Shown here: piece by piece, positions 37,233 to 45,914 of the stretch
Numbering within the stretch: position 1 is the stretch's first letter
How the letters are laid out: the number at the start of each line of letters is the position of its first letter
DNA from: Stenotrophomonas maltophilia
GTDB lineage: Bacteria > Pseudomonadota > Gammaproteobacteria > Xanthomonadales > Xanthomonadaceae
DNA length: 64,000 nucleotides
Assembly: GCF_025642255.1 (NCBI RefSeq)
Contig: NZ_CP106759.1
Location: 1,143,501-1,207,500 of the forward strand
Reading direction: 5' to 3'
The notes under the pieces: generated by a model
Told to the model about the DNA's origin: nothing
Seen by the model: only the letters and a program-made list of their open reading frames with translations
Databases searched by the model: none
Made by a program: the position numbers and the translations under genes

Positions 37233-39326
37233 ATGAACGTCCGCAACCTGGCCCCGCTGGGCCTGACCATCGCCATCGCCGCCTCCCTGGCCGCGTGTGG
37301 CAAGAACGAAACTGCACCGGCGACCAGTGCCGACGCTACGCCGGCCTTCGACCTGTCACAGATCAAGACGCCGCTGATCTCGCTCAACAGCGCCGATCTC
37401 GATCCGGCCATCGCGGCCTGCACCGACCTCAATGGCTTCGTCAACAGCAAGTGGCTGAAGGCCAATCCGGTACCGGGCGACCAGACCACCTGGGGCAGCT
37501 TCGAAATCCTGCGCGAGCGCTCGCTGGAAGTGCAGCATGCGCTGGTACAGCAGGCTGCCGCCAGCCAGGCCAAGGCCGGTTCGGTGGAAGCCAAGATCGG
37601 CGACATCTGGAAGACCGGCAACGACGAAGCGAAGATCGAGGCTGCGGGCCTGGCGCCGCTGCAGCCGCAGCTCGACAAGATCGCCGCGCTGAAGGACACC
37701 GCCACCCTCACCCAGTACCTGCGCGACAGCCAGGCCGAGGGCAAGGGCGTGCTGTTCTCGCTGTTCGCCAATGCCGATTACAAGGATTCGGCCAATGTCA
37801 TCGCCTACGTCGGCCAGGGCGGCCTCGGCCTGCCGGAGAAGGGCTACTACTTCGATGATGCGCAGGCCAAGATCCGCGACGCCTACGTGGCCTACATCGC
37901 GCAGGTGCTGACCCTGTCCGGCGTGGACGCCGCGCAGGCCGCCGAGCAGGCCAAGGCCGTGATGGCCTTCGAAACCCGCCTGGCCAAGGCGTCCATGTCG
38001 CGCATCGAAATGCGTGACCCGGCCAAGCGCTACAACCCGCTCAGCGCCGCAGACGCCGACAGGCTGACCCCGAACTTCAGCTGGACCGCGCTGTTCGACA
38101 CCCTGAAGGTGCCGGCCGCGCAGAAGTTCTCGCTGGCGCAGCCGGGCTTCTTCTCCGAGATGGACAAGATGCTGGCCGATGTGCCGGCCAGCACCTGGCA
38201 GGCCTACCTGCGCTTCCACACCATCGACGACGCCTCGCCGTACCTGAGCAGCCAGTTCGAGAAGGCCAACTTCGATTTCTATGGCACCACCCTGCGTGGC
38301 CAGAAGGAAATGCAGCCGCGCTGGAAGCGCGTGCTGGAGTCGGTCAACGGCGGCATGGGCGAGGCGCTGGGCCAGCTGTACGTCGACGCCGTATTCCCGG
38401 CCGAGTCGAAGGTGGCCATGCAGCACCTGGTGGAAAACCTGTCGCAGGCGTTGAAGGTGCGCCTGGAGCAGCTGCCGTGGATGGGCGAGGAAACCAAGAA
38501 GAAGGCACTGGAGAAGTGGGCCAGCTTCACCCCGAAGATCGGTTACCCGGACAAGTGGCGTGACTGGGCAGGCCTGCAGACCAACGGCGACAGCTACCTC
38601 GGCAACATGCAGGCGGCGCGCGCGTTCAACTACCGCTACATGCTGGACAAGATCGGCAAGCCGGTGGACAGGACCGAGTGGGGCATGACGCCGCAGACCG
38701 TCAACGCCTACTACAACGCCACCAAGAACGAGATCGTGTTCCCGGCAGCGATCCTGCAGGCGCCGTTCTTCGACGCCAAGGCCGATCCGGCACTGAACTA
38801 CGGCGGCATCGGCGCGGTGATCGGCCACGAGATGATGCACGGCTACGACGATTCGGGCAGCCAGTTCGCCGCCAACGGCAACTTCGACAACTGGTGGACC
38901 GATGCCGACCGCAAGGCGTTCACCGAACGTACCGACCAGCTGGTCGCGCAGTTCGATGGCTACGAAGCGGTGCCCGGCGTGAATGTGAAGGGCAAGCTGA
39001 CCCTGGGCGAGAACATCGGCGACCTGGGCGGCCTGACCGTTGCCTATGACGCGCTGCAGATGGCGCTGAAGGAAGATCCGAAGGCGAACGTCGAGGTCGA
39101 TGGCTACAGCCAGGACCAGCGCTTCTTCATGAACTGGGCCACCGTGTGGCGTCGCAACTTCACCGATGGCGAACTGCGCGTGCGCCTGAACACCGATCCG
39201 CACGCGCCGGCCAACTTCCGCGCCAACGGTGCGCCCTCGAACATGCCGTCGTTCGCGGCTGCGTTCCAGTGCAAGGCCGGTGACGCGATGGTGCGTGCCG
39301 ACGACAAGCGCGTGGTGATCTGGTAA
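37233..39326 (+). CDS. pepO: M13-family zinc endopeptidase lipoprotein (PepO-like)
   Basis: A 697-residue M13 (neprilysin-like) peptidase. ATG 37233 has AGGAGAG upstream and opens a lipoprotein signal (MNVRNLAPLGLTIAIAASLA then AC), so it is anchored by lipid at Cys21. The N-terminal M13 domain covers about residues 60-440; the catalytic domain has NAYYNATKNEIVFPAAIL, the zinc motif H532-E533-M-M-H536 (IGHEMMHGYD) and E593 in ENIGDLGG. The closing CKAGDAMVRADDKRVVIW is the usual M13 end. It should cleave small oligopeptides in the periplasm. It is monocistronic, with a terminator after it. Confidence 0.95.
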   Translation: MNVRNLAPLGLTIAIAASLAACGKNETAPATSADATPAFDLSQIKTPLISLNSADLDPAIAACTDLNGFVNSKWLKANPVPGDQTTWGSFEILRERSLEVQHALVQQAAASQAKAGSVEAKIGDIWKTGNDEAKIEAAGLAPLQPQLDKIAALKDTATLTQYLRDSQAEGKGVLFSLFANADYKDSANVIAYVGQGGLGLPEKGYYFDDAQAKIRDAYVAYIAQVLTLSGVDAAQAAEQAKAVMAFETRLAKASMSRIEMRDPAKRYNPLSAADADRLTPNFSWTALFDTLKVPAAQKFSLAQPGFFSEMDKMLADVPASTWQAYLRFHTIDDASPYLSSQFEKANFDFYGTTLRGQKEMQPRWKRVLESVNGGMGEALGQLYVDAVFPAESKVAMQHLVENLSQALKVRLEQLPWMGEETKKKALEKWASFTPKIGYPDKWRDWAGLQTNGDSYLGNMQAARAFNYRYMLDKIGKPVDRTEWGMTPQTVNAYYNATKNEIVFPAAILQAPFFDAKADPALNYGGIGAVIGHEMMHGYDDSGSQFAANGNFDNWWTDADRKAFTERTDQLVAQFDGYEAVPGVNVKGKLTLGENIGDLGGLTVAYDALQMALKEDPKANVEVDGYSQDQRFFMNWATVWRRNFTDGELRVRLNTDPHAPANFRANGAPSNMPSFAAAFQCKAGDAMVRADDKRVVIW

Positions 39327-39353
39327 CCGATCACACGTGAAGCGTGATGCGAG

Positions 39354-39378
39354 AGGCCCGGCGCAAGCCGGGCCTTTT
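39354..39378 (+). terminator. rho-independent terminator after pepO
   Basis: A perfect 9-bp stem aggcccggc / gccgggcct with a gcaa loop, followed by tttg. Confidence 0.85.
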
Positions 39379-39404
39379 GTCTGTTCGCCCGGTGGCGCCG
39401 GATC

Positions 39405-40016
39405 TCAGGCCAGCGCAGGTTCCTGCGCCAGCAGGCGATGGAAGCGCTGCAGCACGTAGGGGTCGATCAGGCCGCCGGCCTGGTCATCGAGGATGCGCAG
39501 TGCCGTTCCGTGCGCCATCGCCGCCCGGTACGGACGATCACTGGTCATCGCATCGTAGGCGTCGGCGAGCGTGACAATGCGCGCGCCCAGCGGGATGTGC
39601 TCGCCGTGCAGGCCGTCGGGATAGCCGCTGCCGTCGAATGCCTCGTGATGGGCCCGGATCAGCCTGGCCACCGCGGCGGCATCGCTGCGGCCGGTGGTCA
39701 GGAAGATGTGCTCGCCACGCACGGGATGCTCACGCATGATCGCGCGCTCCTGTTCGGTGTGCCGGCGAGGGCTCAGCAGCACGTCGTCGGGAATGCCGAT
39801 CTTGCCGATGTCATGGAATCGCGCGGCCAGCGCGACCCGCGTGCCGGCCTCCTGGTCCAGGTCGCAGTGCACGGCCAGGCGCTGGGCCAGCCGGCCGACC
39901 CGGTCACAGTGATGGCGGGTGTAGGCATCGCGCATCCGCAGCGACATGGCCAGGGCATCGATCAGGCAGGCCTGCGCGTGCAGCAGGTCGGGGGCGGGTA
40001 CGGCGTCAGGCAGCAT
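39405..40016 (-). CDS. HD-GYP domain protein
   Basis: A 203-residue protein that is almost entirely an HD-GYP domain, with no sensor or membrane part. The HD pair is H68-D69 in ARFHDIGKIGIPDDVLL, and the GYP motif is at residues 131-133 in HHEAFDGSGYPDGLHGEH, with the catalytic His and Asp set otherwise intact (RHHCDRVGRLAQRLA; LADAYDAMTSDRPYR). Proteins of this kind hydrolyse cyclic di-GMP. Control must come from partners or expression. It is transcribed towards pepO, with a stop 78 bases from that gene's stop. Confidence 0.9.
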   Translation of the reverse strand: MLPDAVPAPDLLHAQACLIDALAMSLRMRDAYTRHHCDRVGRLAQRLAVHCDLDQEAGTRVALAARFHDIGKIGIPDDVLLSPRRHTEQERAIMREHPVRGEHIFLTTGRSDAAAVARLIRAHHEAFDGSGYPDGLHGEHIPLGARIVTLADAYDAMTSDRPYRAAMAHGTALRILDDQAGGLIDPYVLQRFHRLLAQEPALA

Positions 40017-40068
40017 GGTCGTCCGCCCGCACCGGGTGGGGCCGGTGCGGGGTGGTAGCGGTGGGAAA

Positions 40069-43000
40069 TCAACCCGGGGCGAGGGTCGTCAGCAGGGCGC
40101 GGGCCGCATTGAAGCGGTCTTCCGGCAAGGGTAGCGGGTGCTTGATGCGGAGCTTGTCCGGGCCTTCCATCGCATACAGGTTCGGCTGCTTCTGGATCAG
40201 CTGGATCACGGCCATCGGGTCGATGTCCGGCTTCGATTCGAACACGATGCGGCCACCGTTCTCGCCCAGGTCCAGCTTGCGGATGCCCAGCGCGTTGGCC
40301 CGCAGCTTCAGCTCGGCAACCGCGAACAGGTGCTTGGCCGGGTCCGGCAGCAGGCCGAAGCGATCGATCATCTCGACCTGCAGCTCGCGCAGCGCATCGT
40401 TGTCGCGCGCGCTGGAAATGCGCTTGTACAGCGTCAGGCGGGTATGCACGTCCGGCAGGTAGTCTTCCGGAATCAGGGCCGGCACATGCAGCTCGACGTC
40501 GGCACCGCGCACTTCCTCGCCGGCATCCAGGTCCGGCAGCTTGCCCTGCTTGATGCTGCGTACCGCGCGCTCCAGGAGCTCGGTATACAGGCTGAAGCCG
40601 ACTTCGGCCATCTGCCCGCTCTGGTCCTCGCCGAGCAGTTCACCGGCACCGCGGATTTCCAGATCGTGCGTGGCCAGGGTGAAGCCGGCGCCCAGCTCGT
40701 CCATGGAGGCGATGGCTTCCAGGCGCTTCTCGGCATCCGGGGTGATCGCACGGCGGTCAGGCGTGATCAGGTAGGCGTAGGCGCGGTGGTGCGAACGCCC
40801 CACGCGGCCGCGCAGCTGGTGCAGCTGGGCCAGGCCGAAGCGGTCAGCGCGGTTGATGATGATGGTGTTGGCGTTGGGGATGTCGATGCCCGACTCGATG
40901 ATCGTGGTCGACAGCAGCACGTTGAAGCGCTGCTTCTGGAAATCCAGCATCACCTTCTCCAGTTCGCGCTCCGGCATCTGGCCATGGGCGATGCCGATGC
41001 GCGCTTCCGGCACGAGTTCGGACAGCTCGCGCTGCATGCGGCCGATGCTCTCCACGTCGTTGTGCAGGAAGTACAGCTGGCCACCACGCGCCAGTTCGCG
41101 CTGGAAGGCCTCGCGCAGCAGCGCGTTGTCCCATTGCGTGATGAAGGTCTGTACCGCCAGCCGGTTCGGCGGCGGCGTGGCGATGATCGACAGGTCGCGA
41201 AGGCCGGCCATGGCCATGTTCAGCGTGCGCGGGATCGGCGTGGCGGTCAGGGTCAGCAGGTGCACGTTGGCACGCAACGCCTTCAGCGCCTCCTTCTGGC
41301 GTACGCCGAACCGTTGTTCCTCGTCGACGATGACCATGCCCAGATCCTTGAACTTCACGTCCGGCTGCAGCAGGCGGTGGGTGCCCACGATGACATCGAT
41401 GGTGCCGGCAGCGACCTTCTCCAGTTCGGCCTTGATCTCCTTGGTGCTCTTGAAGCGCGACAGCACTTCCACCTTGAGCGGGTAATCGGCGAAGCGGTCG
41501 CGGAAGTTGCGGTAGTGCTGTTCGGCCAGCAGCGTGGTCGGCACCAGCACCGCCACCTGCTTGCCGGCACTGGCAGCGGCGAACGCGGCGCGCACGGCGA
41601 CCTCGGTCTTGCCGAAGCCCACATCGCCGCACACCACGCGGTCCATCGGCTGGCTGCTGGCGAGGTCGCGCAGGGTCGCGTCGATGGCGGCCAGCTGGTC
41701 GGGTGTCTCCTCGAACGGGAAGCCGGCGGCGAATGGTTCGTACATCGCGCGGTCGACCTGCAGGGCCAGTCCGGCACGTGCCTGCCGGCGCGCCTGGATT
41801 TCCAGCAGTTCGGCGGCGACGTCGCGCACCTTCTCGGCGGCCTTGCGCTTGGCCTTGGTCCACTGCTCGCCCCCGAGCGAATGCAGGGGCGCGGTCTCGG
41901 CGGATGCGCCGGAGTAGCGGCTGATGAGATGCAGCTGTGCGACCGGCACGTACAGGCGGTCGCCCTTGGCATACTCGATTTCCAGGAACTCGCCCGGCAT
42001 GCCACCGACGTCCATCGCGATCAGGCCGCGATAACGGCCCACGCCATGATCCTCGTGCACGATCGGCGCGCCTTCGGTCAGCTCGCCCAGGTCACGGATG
42101 ATCGCTTCCGGTTCGCGGCCGGCGCGGCGCGTGCGGCGGGTACTACCGGCGCGCTCGGGGAACAGCTGGCGTTCGGTCAGGACCGCCAGGCGCGGATCGT
42201 CCAGGGCGAAGCCATCTTCCAGCGGCGCCACGGTGATGGCAAAGCGCACATCGCTGGCGAGGAAGGCGGGCAGGTCGGCAACCACCGGCGGCTTCAGTTC
42301 GGCCGCCTGCAGCACTTCCAGCAGGGCTTCGCGGCGGCCCGGTGAATCTGCGGCGATCAGTACCCGGCCGGGGTAGTGGCCGAGGAAGGATTTCAGCGCG
42401 TCGCCAGCGGGTGCTTCGCGGGCCGCTACCGGCAGCGCCGGCAGGGGCTGGTCGCCCAGCGCATGTGCATCGGCGATGCGCGCATGGTCGGCGGCCCATA
42501 CTTCGATGCGTGGCGCGTCGTTCAGCCGCTCGCGCAGCTGCTCAGGCGAAAGGTACAGCGCCGAGGGCGGTAGCAGTGGGCGCTCGACATCGTGGCGGCG
42601 CTGCTCGTAGCGTTCGCCGGTCTGTGCCCAGAACGCGTCGGCGGCTTCGCCTGCGCCGGCACACACCACCGGCAGGCTGCCGGCAGGCAGGTAGTCGAAC
42701 AGGCTGGCGGTGCGGTCGAAGAACAGCGGCAGGTAGTACTCGATGCCTGCCGGGGCCAACCCGGACTTGAGGTCCTGGTACAGCGCGCTGCGGCGCGTGT
42801 CGACATCGAAGCGTTCACGCAGGGCGGCCAGCACGCGGCCGATGCTGGCCTCATCCATCGGTACTTCGCGGCCGGGCAGCATGTGCACCGACTCGACCCT
42901 GTCCAGCGAGCGCTGGCTTTCCGGGTCGAAGGCGCGGATCGAGTCGATGTCCTCGTCCAGCAGCTCCACCCGCAAGGGCTCGTCGGCGCCCATCGGGAAC

Positions 43001-43533
43001 ACATCGAGCAGGCCGCCGCGCACGGCGAAGTCACCGGGGTCCATCACCTGCGGCACGTTGCGGTAGCCCGCGCTTTCCAGGCGGCGTTTCTCGGCCTCCA
43101 GGTCCAGGCGCTGGCCGACCTTCAGGTCGAAGCTGCCGCCGATCACGTAGCTGCGCGGGGCCAGCTGCTGCAGCAGGGTCTGGACCGGCACCACCACCAG
43201 GCCGCGCTTGAGCGAAGGCAGGCGGTGCAGGGCCGCCAGGCGCTGCGAGATGATGTCCGGATGCGGGCTGAAGCGGTCGTAGGGCAGGGTTTCCCAGTCC
43301 GGGAAGGCGATCACCGGCAGCGCGGGATCGTTGCCCAGCAGGGTCTGCAGATCGGCTTCGAGCTGGTTGGCGCCGTGGTTGTCACGGGCAACCACCAGCA
43401 ACGGCGCGTCATGCGCGCGCGCCGCCTGGGCCAGGTACCAGGCCAGGGCGGTCGGTGAAGCGGGGGCGCGCCACCAGGCGCGGAGCTGGCCGGCGCGCGG
43501 CAGCGGCGGGGCGGGGTATGAAGTACGCGACAT
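40069..43533 (-). CDS. mfd: transcription-repair coupling factor Mfd
   Basis: A 1154-residue ATP-dependent translocase that removes RNA polymerase stalled at lesions and recruits UvrA. The N-terminal UvrB-like module (about residues 1-350), the RNA polymerase interaction domain (about residues 470-560, with IVHEDHGVGRYRGL), the two RecG-like helicase lobes with Walker A (GDVGFGKTEVAVRAAF), DEEQ (VIVDEEQRFGVRQKE) and SATPIPR-type TLTATPIPRTLNMA motifs, and the C-terminal D7 domain are in order. Length is normal. ATG 43533. It is flanked by REPs upstream and by HD-GYP downstream on the same strand. Confidence 0.97.
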   Translation of the reverse strand: MSRTSYPAPPLPRAGQLRAWWRAPASPTALAWYLAQAARAHDAPLLVVARDNHGANQLEADLQTLLGNDPALPVIAFPDWETLPYDRFSPHPDIISQRLAALHRLPSLKRGLVVVPVQTLLQQLAPRSYVIGGSFDLKVGQRLDLEAEKRRLESAGYRNVPQVMDPGDFAVRGGLLDVFPMGADEPLRVELLDEDIDSIRAFDPESQRSLDRVESVHMLPGREVPMDEASIGRVLAALRERFDVDTRRSALYQDLKSGLAPAGIEYYLPLFFDRTASLFDYLPAGSLPVVCAGAGEAADAFWAQTGERYEQRRHDVERPLLPPSALYLSPEQLRERLNDAPRIEVWAADHARIADAHALGDQPLPALPVAAREAPAGDALKSFLGHYPGRVLIAADSPGRREALLEVLQAAELKPPVVADLPAFLASDVRFAITVAPLEDGFALDDPRLAVLTERQLFPERAGSTRRTRRAGREPEAIIRDLGELTEGAPIVHEDHGVGRYRGLIAMDVGGMPGEFLEIEYAKGDRLYVPVAQLHLISRYSGASAETAPLHSLGGEQWTKAKRKAAEKVRDVAAELLEIQARRQARAGLALQVDRAMYEPFAAGFPFEETPDQLAAIDATLRDLASSQPMDRVVCGDVGFGKTEVAVRAAFAAASAGKQVAVLVPTTLLAEQHYRNFRDRFADYPLKVEVLSRFKSTKEIKAELEKVAAGTIDVIVGTHRLLQPDVKFKDLGMVIVDEEQRFGVRQKEALKALRANVHLLTLTATPIPRTLNMAMAGLRDLSIIATPPPNRLAVQTFITQWDNALLREAFQRELARGGQLYFLHNDVESIGRMQRELSELVPEARIGIAHGQMPERELEKVMLDFQKQRFNVLLSTTIIESGIDIPNANTIIINRADRFGLAQLHQLRGRVGRSHHRAYAYLITPDRRAITPDAEKRLEAIASMDELGAGFTLATHDLEIRGAGELLGEDQSGQMAEVGFSLYTELLERAVRSIKQGKLPDLDAGEEVRGADVELHVPALIPEDYLPDVHTRLTLYKRISSARDNDALRELQVEMIDRFGLLPDPAKHLFAVAELKLRANALGIRKLDLGENGGRIVFESKPDIDPMAVIQLIQKQPNLYAMEGPDKLRIKHPLPLPEDRFNAARALLTTLAPG

Positions 43534-43588
43534 GGACCGCGGATTTTAGCAGAAGCCTCCACCCGCCCCATGATTGCTGCGTGAGCGG

Positions 43589-43653
43589 GCAGCGCCGGGC
43601 CATGCCCGGAGGGCGCAGTGGCTGCAACGGCATCGCCGGGCCGCGCCCGGCGT
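43589..43653. repeat. two REP elements upstream of mfd
   Basis: Two copies of the family, gcagcgccgggccatgcccg (near 43589-43611) and a variant catcgccgggccgcgcccgg (43631-43653), lie between the GNAT gene and mfd. Confidence 0.8.
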
Positions 43654-43658
43654 CACCG

Positions 43659-44204
43659 TCAGTTGTCCAGTTCCAGCACCATGCGCACCAGCCCTTCGGT
43701 GCCGTTCGGGTGCGGAACGGGCTTGAAGCCCAGCGAGGCGGCCAGCTGCTTCATCGGCTCGTTCTCGGCCGCCACATCGCCGTACAGGCGATCCAGGTAC
43801 TTGCCCCGACCCCACTTCACCAGCTTGCGCATCAGCTGCCGGCCCAGGCCCTGGCCGATGAGGAAGCGGCTGATCAGGATCGCGTACTCGGCTTCGCGGG
43901 TACCGGGGATGATCGAGGCCCGGGCGACCGCACCGACCACGGCCTCACCGGCGGGCAGGGACTCGGCCGCGACCAGGGTGATCTCGGTCTTGGGATTCGG
44001 ATGGGTCAGGCGCTGCGTGGTTTCCGGTGACAGCTCGGTCACCGCCTGCAGGAAACGGTCGCGGATTTCTTCCGGCCCGAACAGGCTGAAGGCCGCTTGC
44101 AGCGGCGCGCTGTCTTCCGGGCGGATGGGGCGGATCAGCAGCTCGTGGCCGCTGGGAGCCTTGAAGATCTCATGCCAGGGCGGCATGCGGTTGCGAGTGG
44201 CCAT
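43659..44204 (-). CDS. GNAT-family acetyltransferase
   Basis: A 181-residue GNAT. The acetyl-CoA loop is seen as AILISRFLIGQGLGRQLMRK, preceded by the VVGAVARASIIPGTREAEYA strands. The pattern from SGHELLIRPIRPEDSAPLQA through the conserved RFL, with ALxxLTxxS absent, resembles the C-terminal GNAT domain of PatZ/Pka protein lysine acetyltransferases, here standing alone. Substrate unknown. Monocistronic between rlmJ and mfd on the same strand. Confidence 0.82.
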   Translation of the reverse strand: MATRNRMPPWHEIFKAPSGHELLIRPIRPEDSAPLQAAFSLFGPEEIRDRFLQAVTELSPETTQRLTHPNPKTEITLVAAESLPAGEAVVGAVARASIIPGTREAEYAILISRFLIGQGLGRQLMRKLVKWGRGKYLDRLYGDVAAENEPMKQLAASLGFKPVPHPNGTEGLVRMVLELDN

Positions 44205-44299
44205 ACCGGGTGATTCCTTGGTGGTCCATCGATTGTGGCATCACCGGGGCTGTCTTCCGTGAACAAAAGGCTCACGGGCGTACAGCCTCGTGAAGGCCA

Positions 44300-45157
44300 T
44301 TATTCAGGTGCCTTGAGCCAATCCAGGCGGGTGCTGGCGCCGGGCTCACCCAGGTGCTGGCGCAGCGCCGGCAGGGCCGGACCGACCGCCCGGTCGAACT
44401 GCCAGGGGGCGTTGAGCACCAGCATGCCGCTGCCGTTGAGGCGCAGCGGTGAGTCGTCGGGGCGTACCAGGAACTCGATGGTCACTGCCGACTTGACCGG
44501 CAAGGCAGTGGCCTTGCGCAGGAAATGCAGGATCGTGCGGCGCTGCTTGATCGGGAACCACACCGCGCAGGTGGCCTGCGGCCAGCGCGCCAGCGTCTCG
44601 GCCAGCGCTGCCAGGATGCGCTGGTACTCGGCGTCCTGGGCCTCGTAGGGCGGGTCGATCAGCACCAGGCCGCGGCCGATCTTGCTGCCGTTGACCTTCG
44701 GCGGCAGCAGCGAGCGCAGCAGTGCATAGCCGTCGCCCGGGTGCACGCCGACCCGGCTGTCATGGGCGAACAGGGCCTTGAGCGTGCCTGCTTCGTCTTC
44801 CTGCAGCTCGCATACCGCCATCCGGTCCTGCGCACGCATGGCCTGGGCGGTGAGCAGGGGCGAGCCGGGGTAGTTGGTCAGCGCGCCGACCGGATTGTCG
44901 GCCTGCACGGCCTTCAGGTAGCGCTCGACCACGTCCGGCAGCTTCGGCTGCGCCATCAGGCGCATGACCCCGGATTCGGCCTCCAGCGTCTTGCGGCTCT
45001 CTTCGCTGGCCAGCAGATAGCGGCCAGCGCCGCCGTGGGTGTCCAGCACGAAGAACGGGCTGTCCTTGCGCTTGAAGCTGTCGATCAGGGCCAGCTGCAC
45101 GATGTGCTTGAGGACATCGGCATGGTTGCCGGCGTGGAAGGCATGGCGGTAATTCAT
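44300..45157 (-). CDS. rlmJ: 23S rRNA (adenine2030-N6)-methyltransferase RlmJ
   Basis: A 285-residue SAM-dependent methyltransferase that modifies A2030 of 23S rRNA. ATG 45157 is chosen (MNYRHAFHAGNHADVLKHIV), which is the conserved N-terminus of RlmJ/YhiR; the longer upstream reading is rejected. The SAM-binding region includes FFVLDTHGGAGRY, and the catalytic motif is VLIDPPYE. Length and pattern match the family. The gene is divergent from creB across 46 bases. Confidence 0.95.
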   Translation of the reverse strand: MNYRHAFHAGNHADVLKHIVQLALIDSFKRKDSPFFVLDTHGGAGRYLLASEESRKTLEAESGVMRLMAQPKLPDVVERYLKAVQADNPVGALTNYPGSPLLTAQAMRAQDRMAVCELQEDEAGTLKALFAHDSRVGVHPGDGYALLRSLLPPKVNGSKIGRGLVLIDPPYEAQDAEYQRILAALAETLARWPQATCAVWFPIKQRRTILHFLRKATALPVKSAVTIEFLVRPDDSPLRLNGSGMLVLNAPWQFDRAVGPALPALRQHLGEPGASTRLDWLKAPE

Positions 45158-45203
45158 GCGGGCAGTGTACGGGGCGGCGGCCGCAGCGGCTATGCTGCGC
45201 GCC

Positions 45204-45911
45204 ATGACAGCTCCCGTTGCCCATGTCCTGGTGGTCGAGGACGAAGCCGCCATCGCCGAAACCGTGCTCTACGCGCTGCGCAGCGAGGGCTACCTGGCCA
45301 GTCACTGCCTGCTCGGCAGCGATGCCCTGCAGCGGCTGCGGGACGGTGGCATCGATGTGGTGGTGCTGGACGTGGGCCTGCCGGACCTGAGCGGCTTCGA
45401 GGTCTGTCGTCGGCTGCGTGCGCTGCCCGGTCCGCAGGCGCAGCTGCCGGTGATCTTCCTGACCGCCCGCAACGACGAGCTGGACCGGGTGCTGGGCCTG
45501 GAACTGGGCGCCGACGACTACATGGCCAAGCCGTTCTCGCCGCGCGAGCTGGTGGCGCGGGTGCGCGCGCGGCTGCGGCGGGCGGCGCCTGCCGCCAGTG
45601 ACACCGATGCGGGCTGGCAGACGCATGGCGCCTTCGCCATCGACCGCGAGGGCCGGCGTGTCCGCTTCCACGGCCAGGCGCTGGACCTGACCCGCTACGA
45701 GTACGCACTGCTGGAAGCCCTGCTGCAACGCCCCGGGGCCATCCTCAGCCGCGCCCAGCTGATGGACCGCGGCTGGGACAGCAGTGCCGACAGCGCCGAC
45801 CGCACGGTCGATACGCACGTCAAGACCCTGCGTGCCAAGCTGCGCGCGGCCGGCGCCAGCACCGACCCGATCCGGACCCACCGTGGCCTGGGCTACGCCC
45901 TGGAGGTGTGA
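45204..45911 (+). CDS. creB: CreB response regulator
   Basis: A 235-residue OmpR-type regulator. The receiver has acidic E12-D13 (VVEDE), phospho-acceptor D56 (VVLDVGLPDLSG), T (FLTARND) and K (MAKPFSPREL). The winged-helix domain ends HRGLGYALEV. ATG 45204 is used; the upstream reading extends over the promoter. The gene precedes creC by 3 bases, and creD follows. In Pseudomonas and Stenotrophomonas the CreBC system responds to penicillin-binding-protein inhibition and drives creD and some beta-lactam resistance. It binds cre-tags (TTCACnnnnnnTTCAC). Confidence 0.93.
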   Translation: MTAPVAHVLVVEDEAAIAETVLYALRSEGYLASHCLLGSDALQRLRDGGIDVVVLDVGLPDLSGFEVCRRLRALPGPQAQLPVIFLTARNDELDRVLGLELGADDYMAKPFSPRELVARVRARLRRAAPAASDTDAGWQTHGAFAIDREGRRVRFHGQALDLTRYEYALLEALLQRPGAILSRAQLMDRGWDSSADSADRTVDTHVKTLRAKLRAAGASTDPIRTHRGLGYALEV

Positions 45912-45914
45912 GCG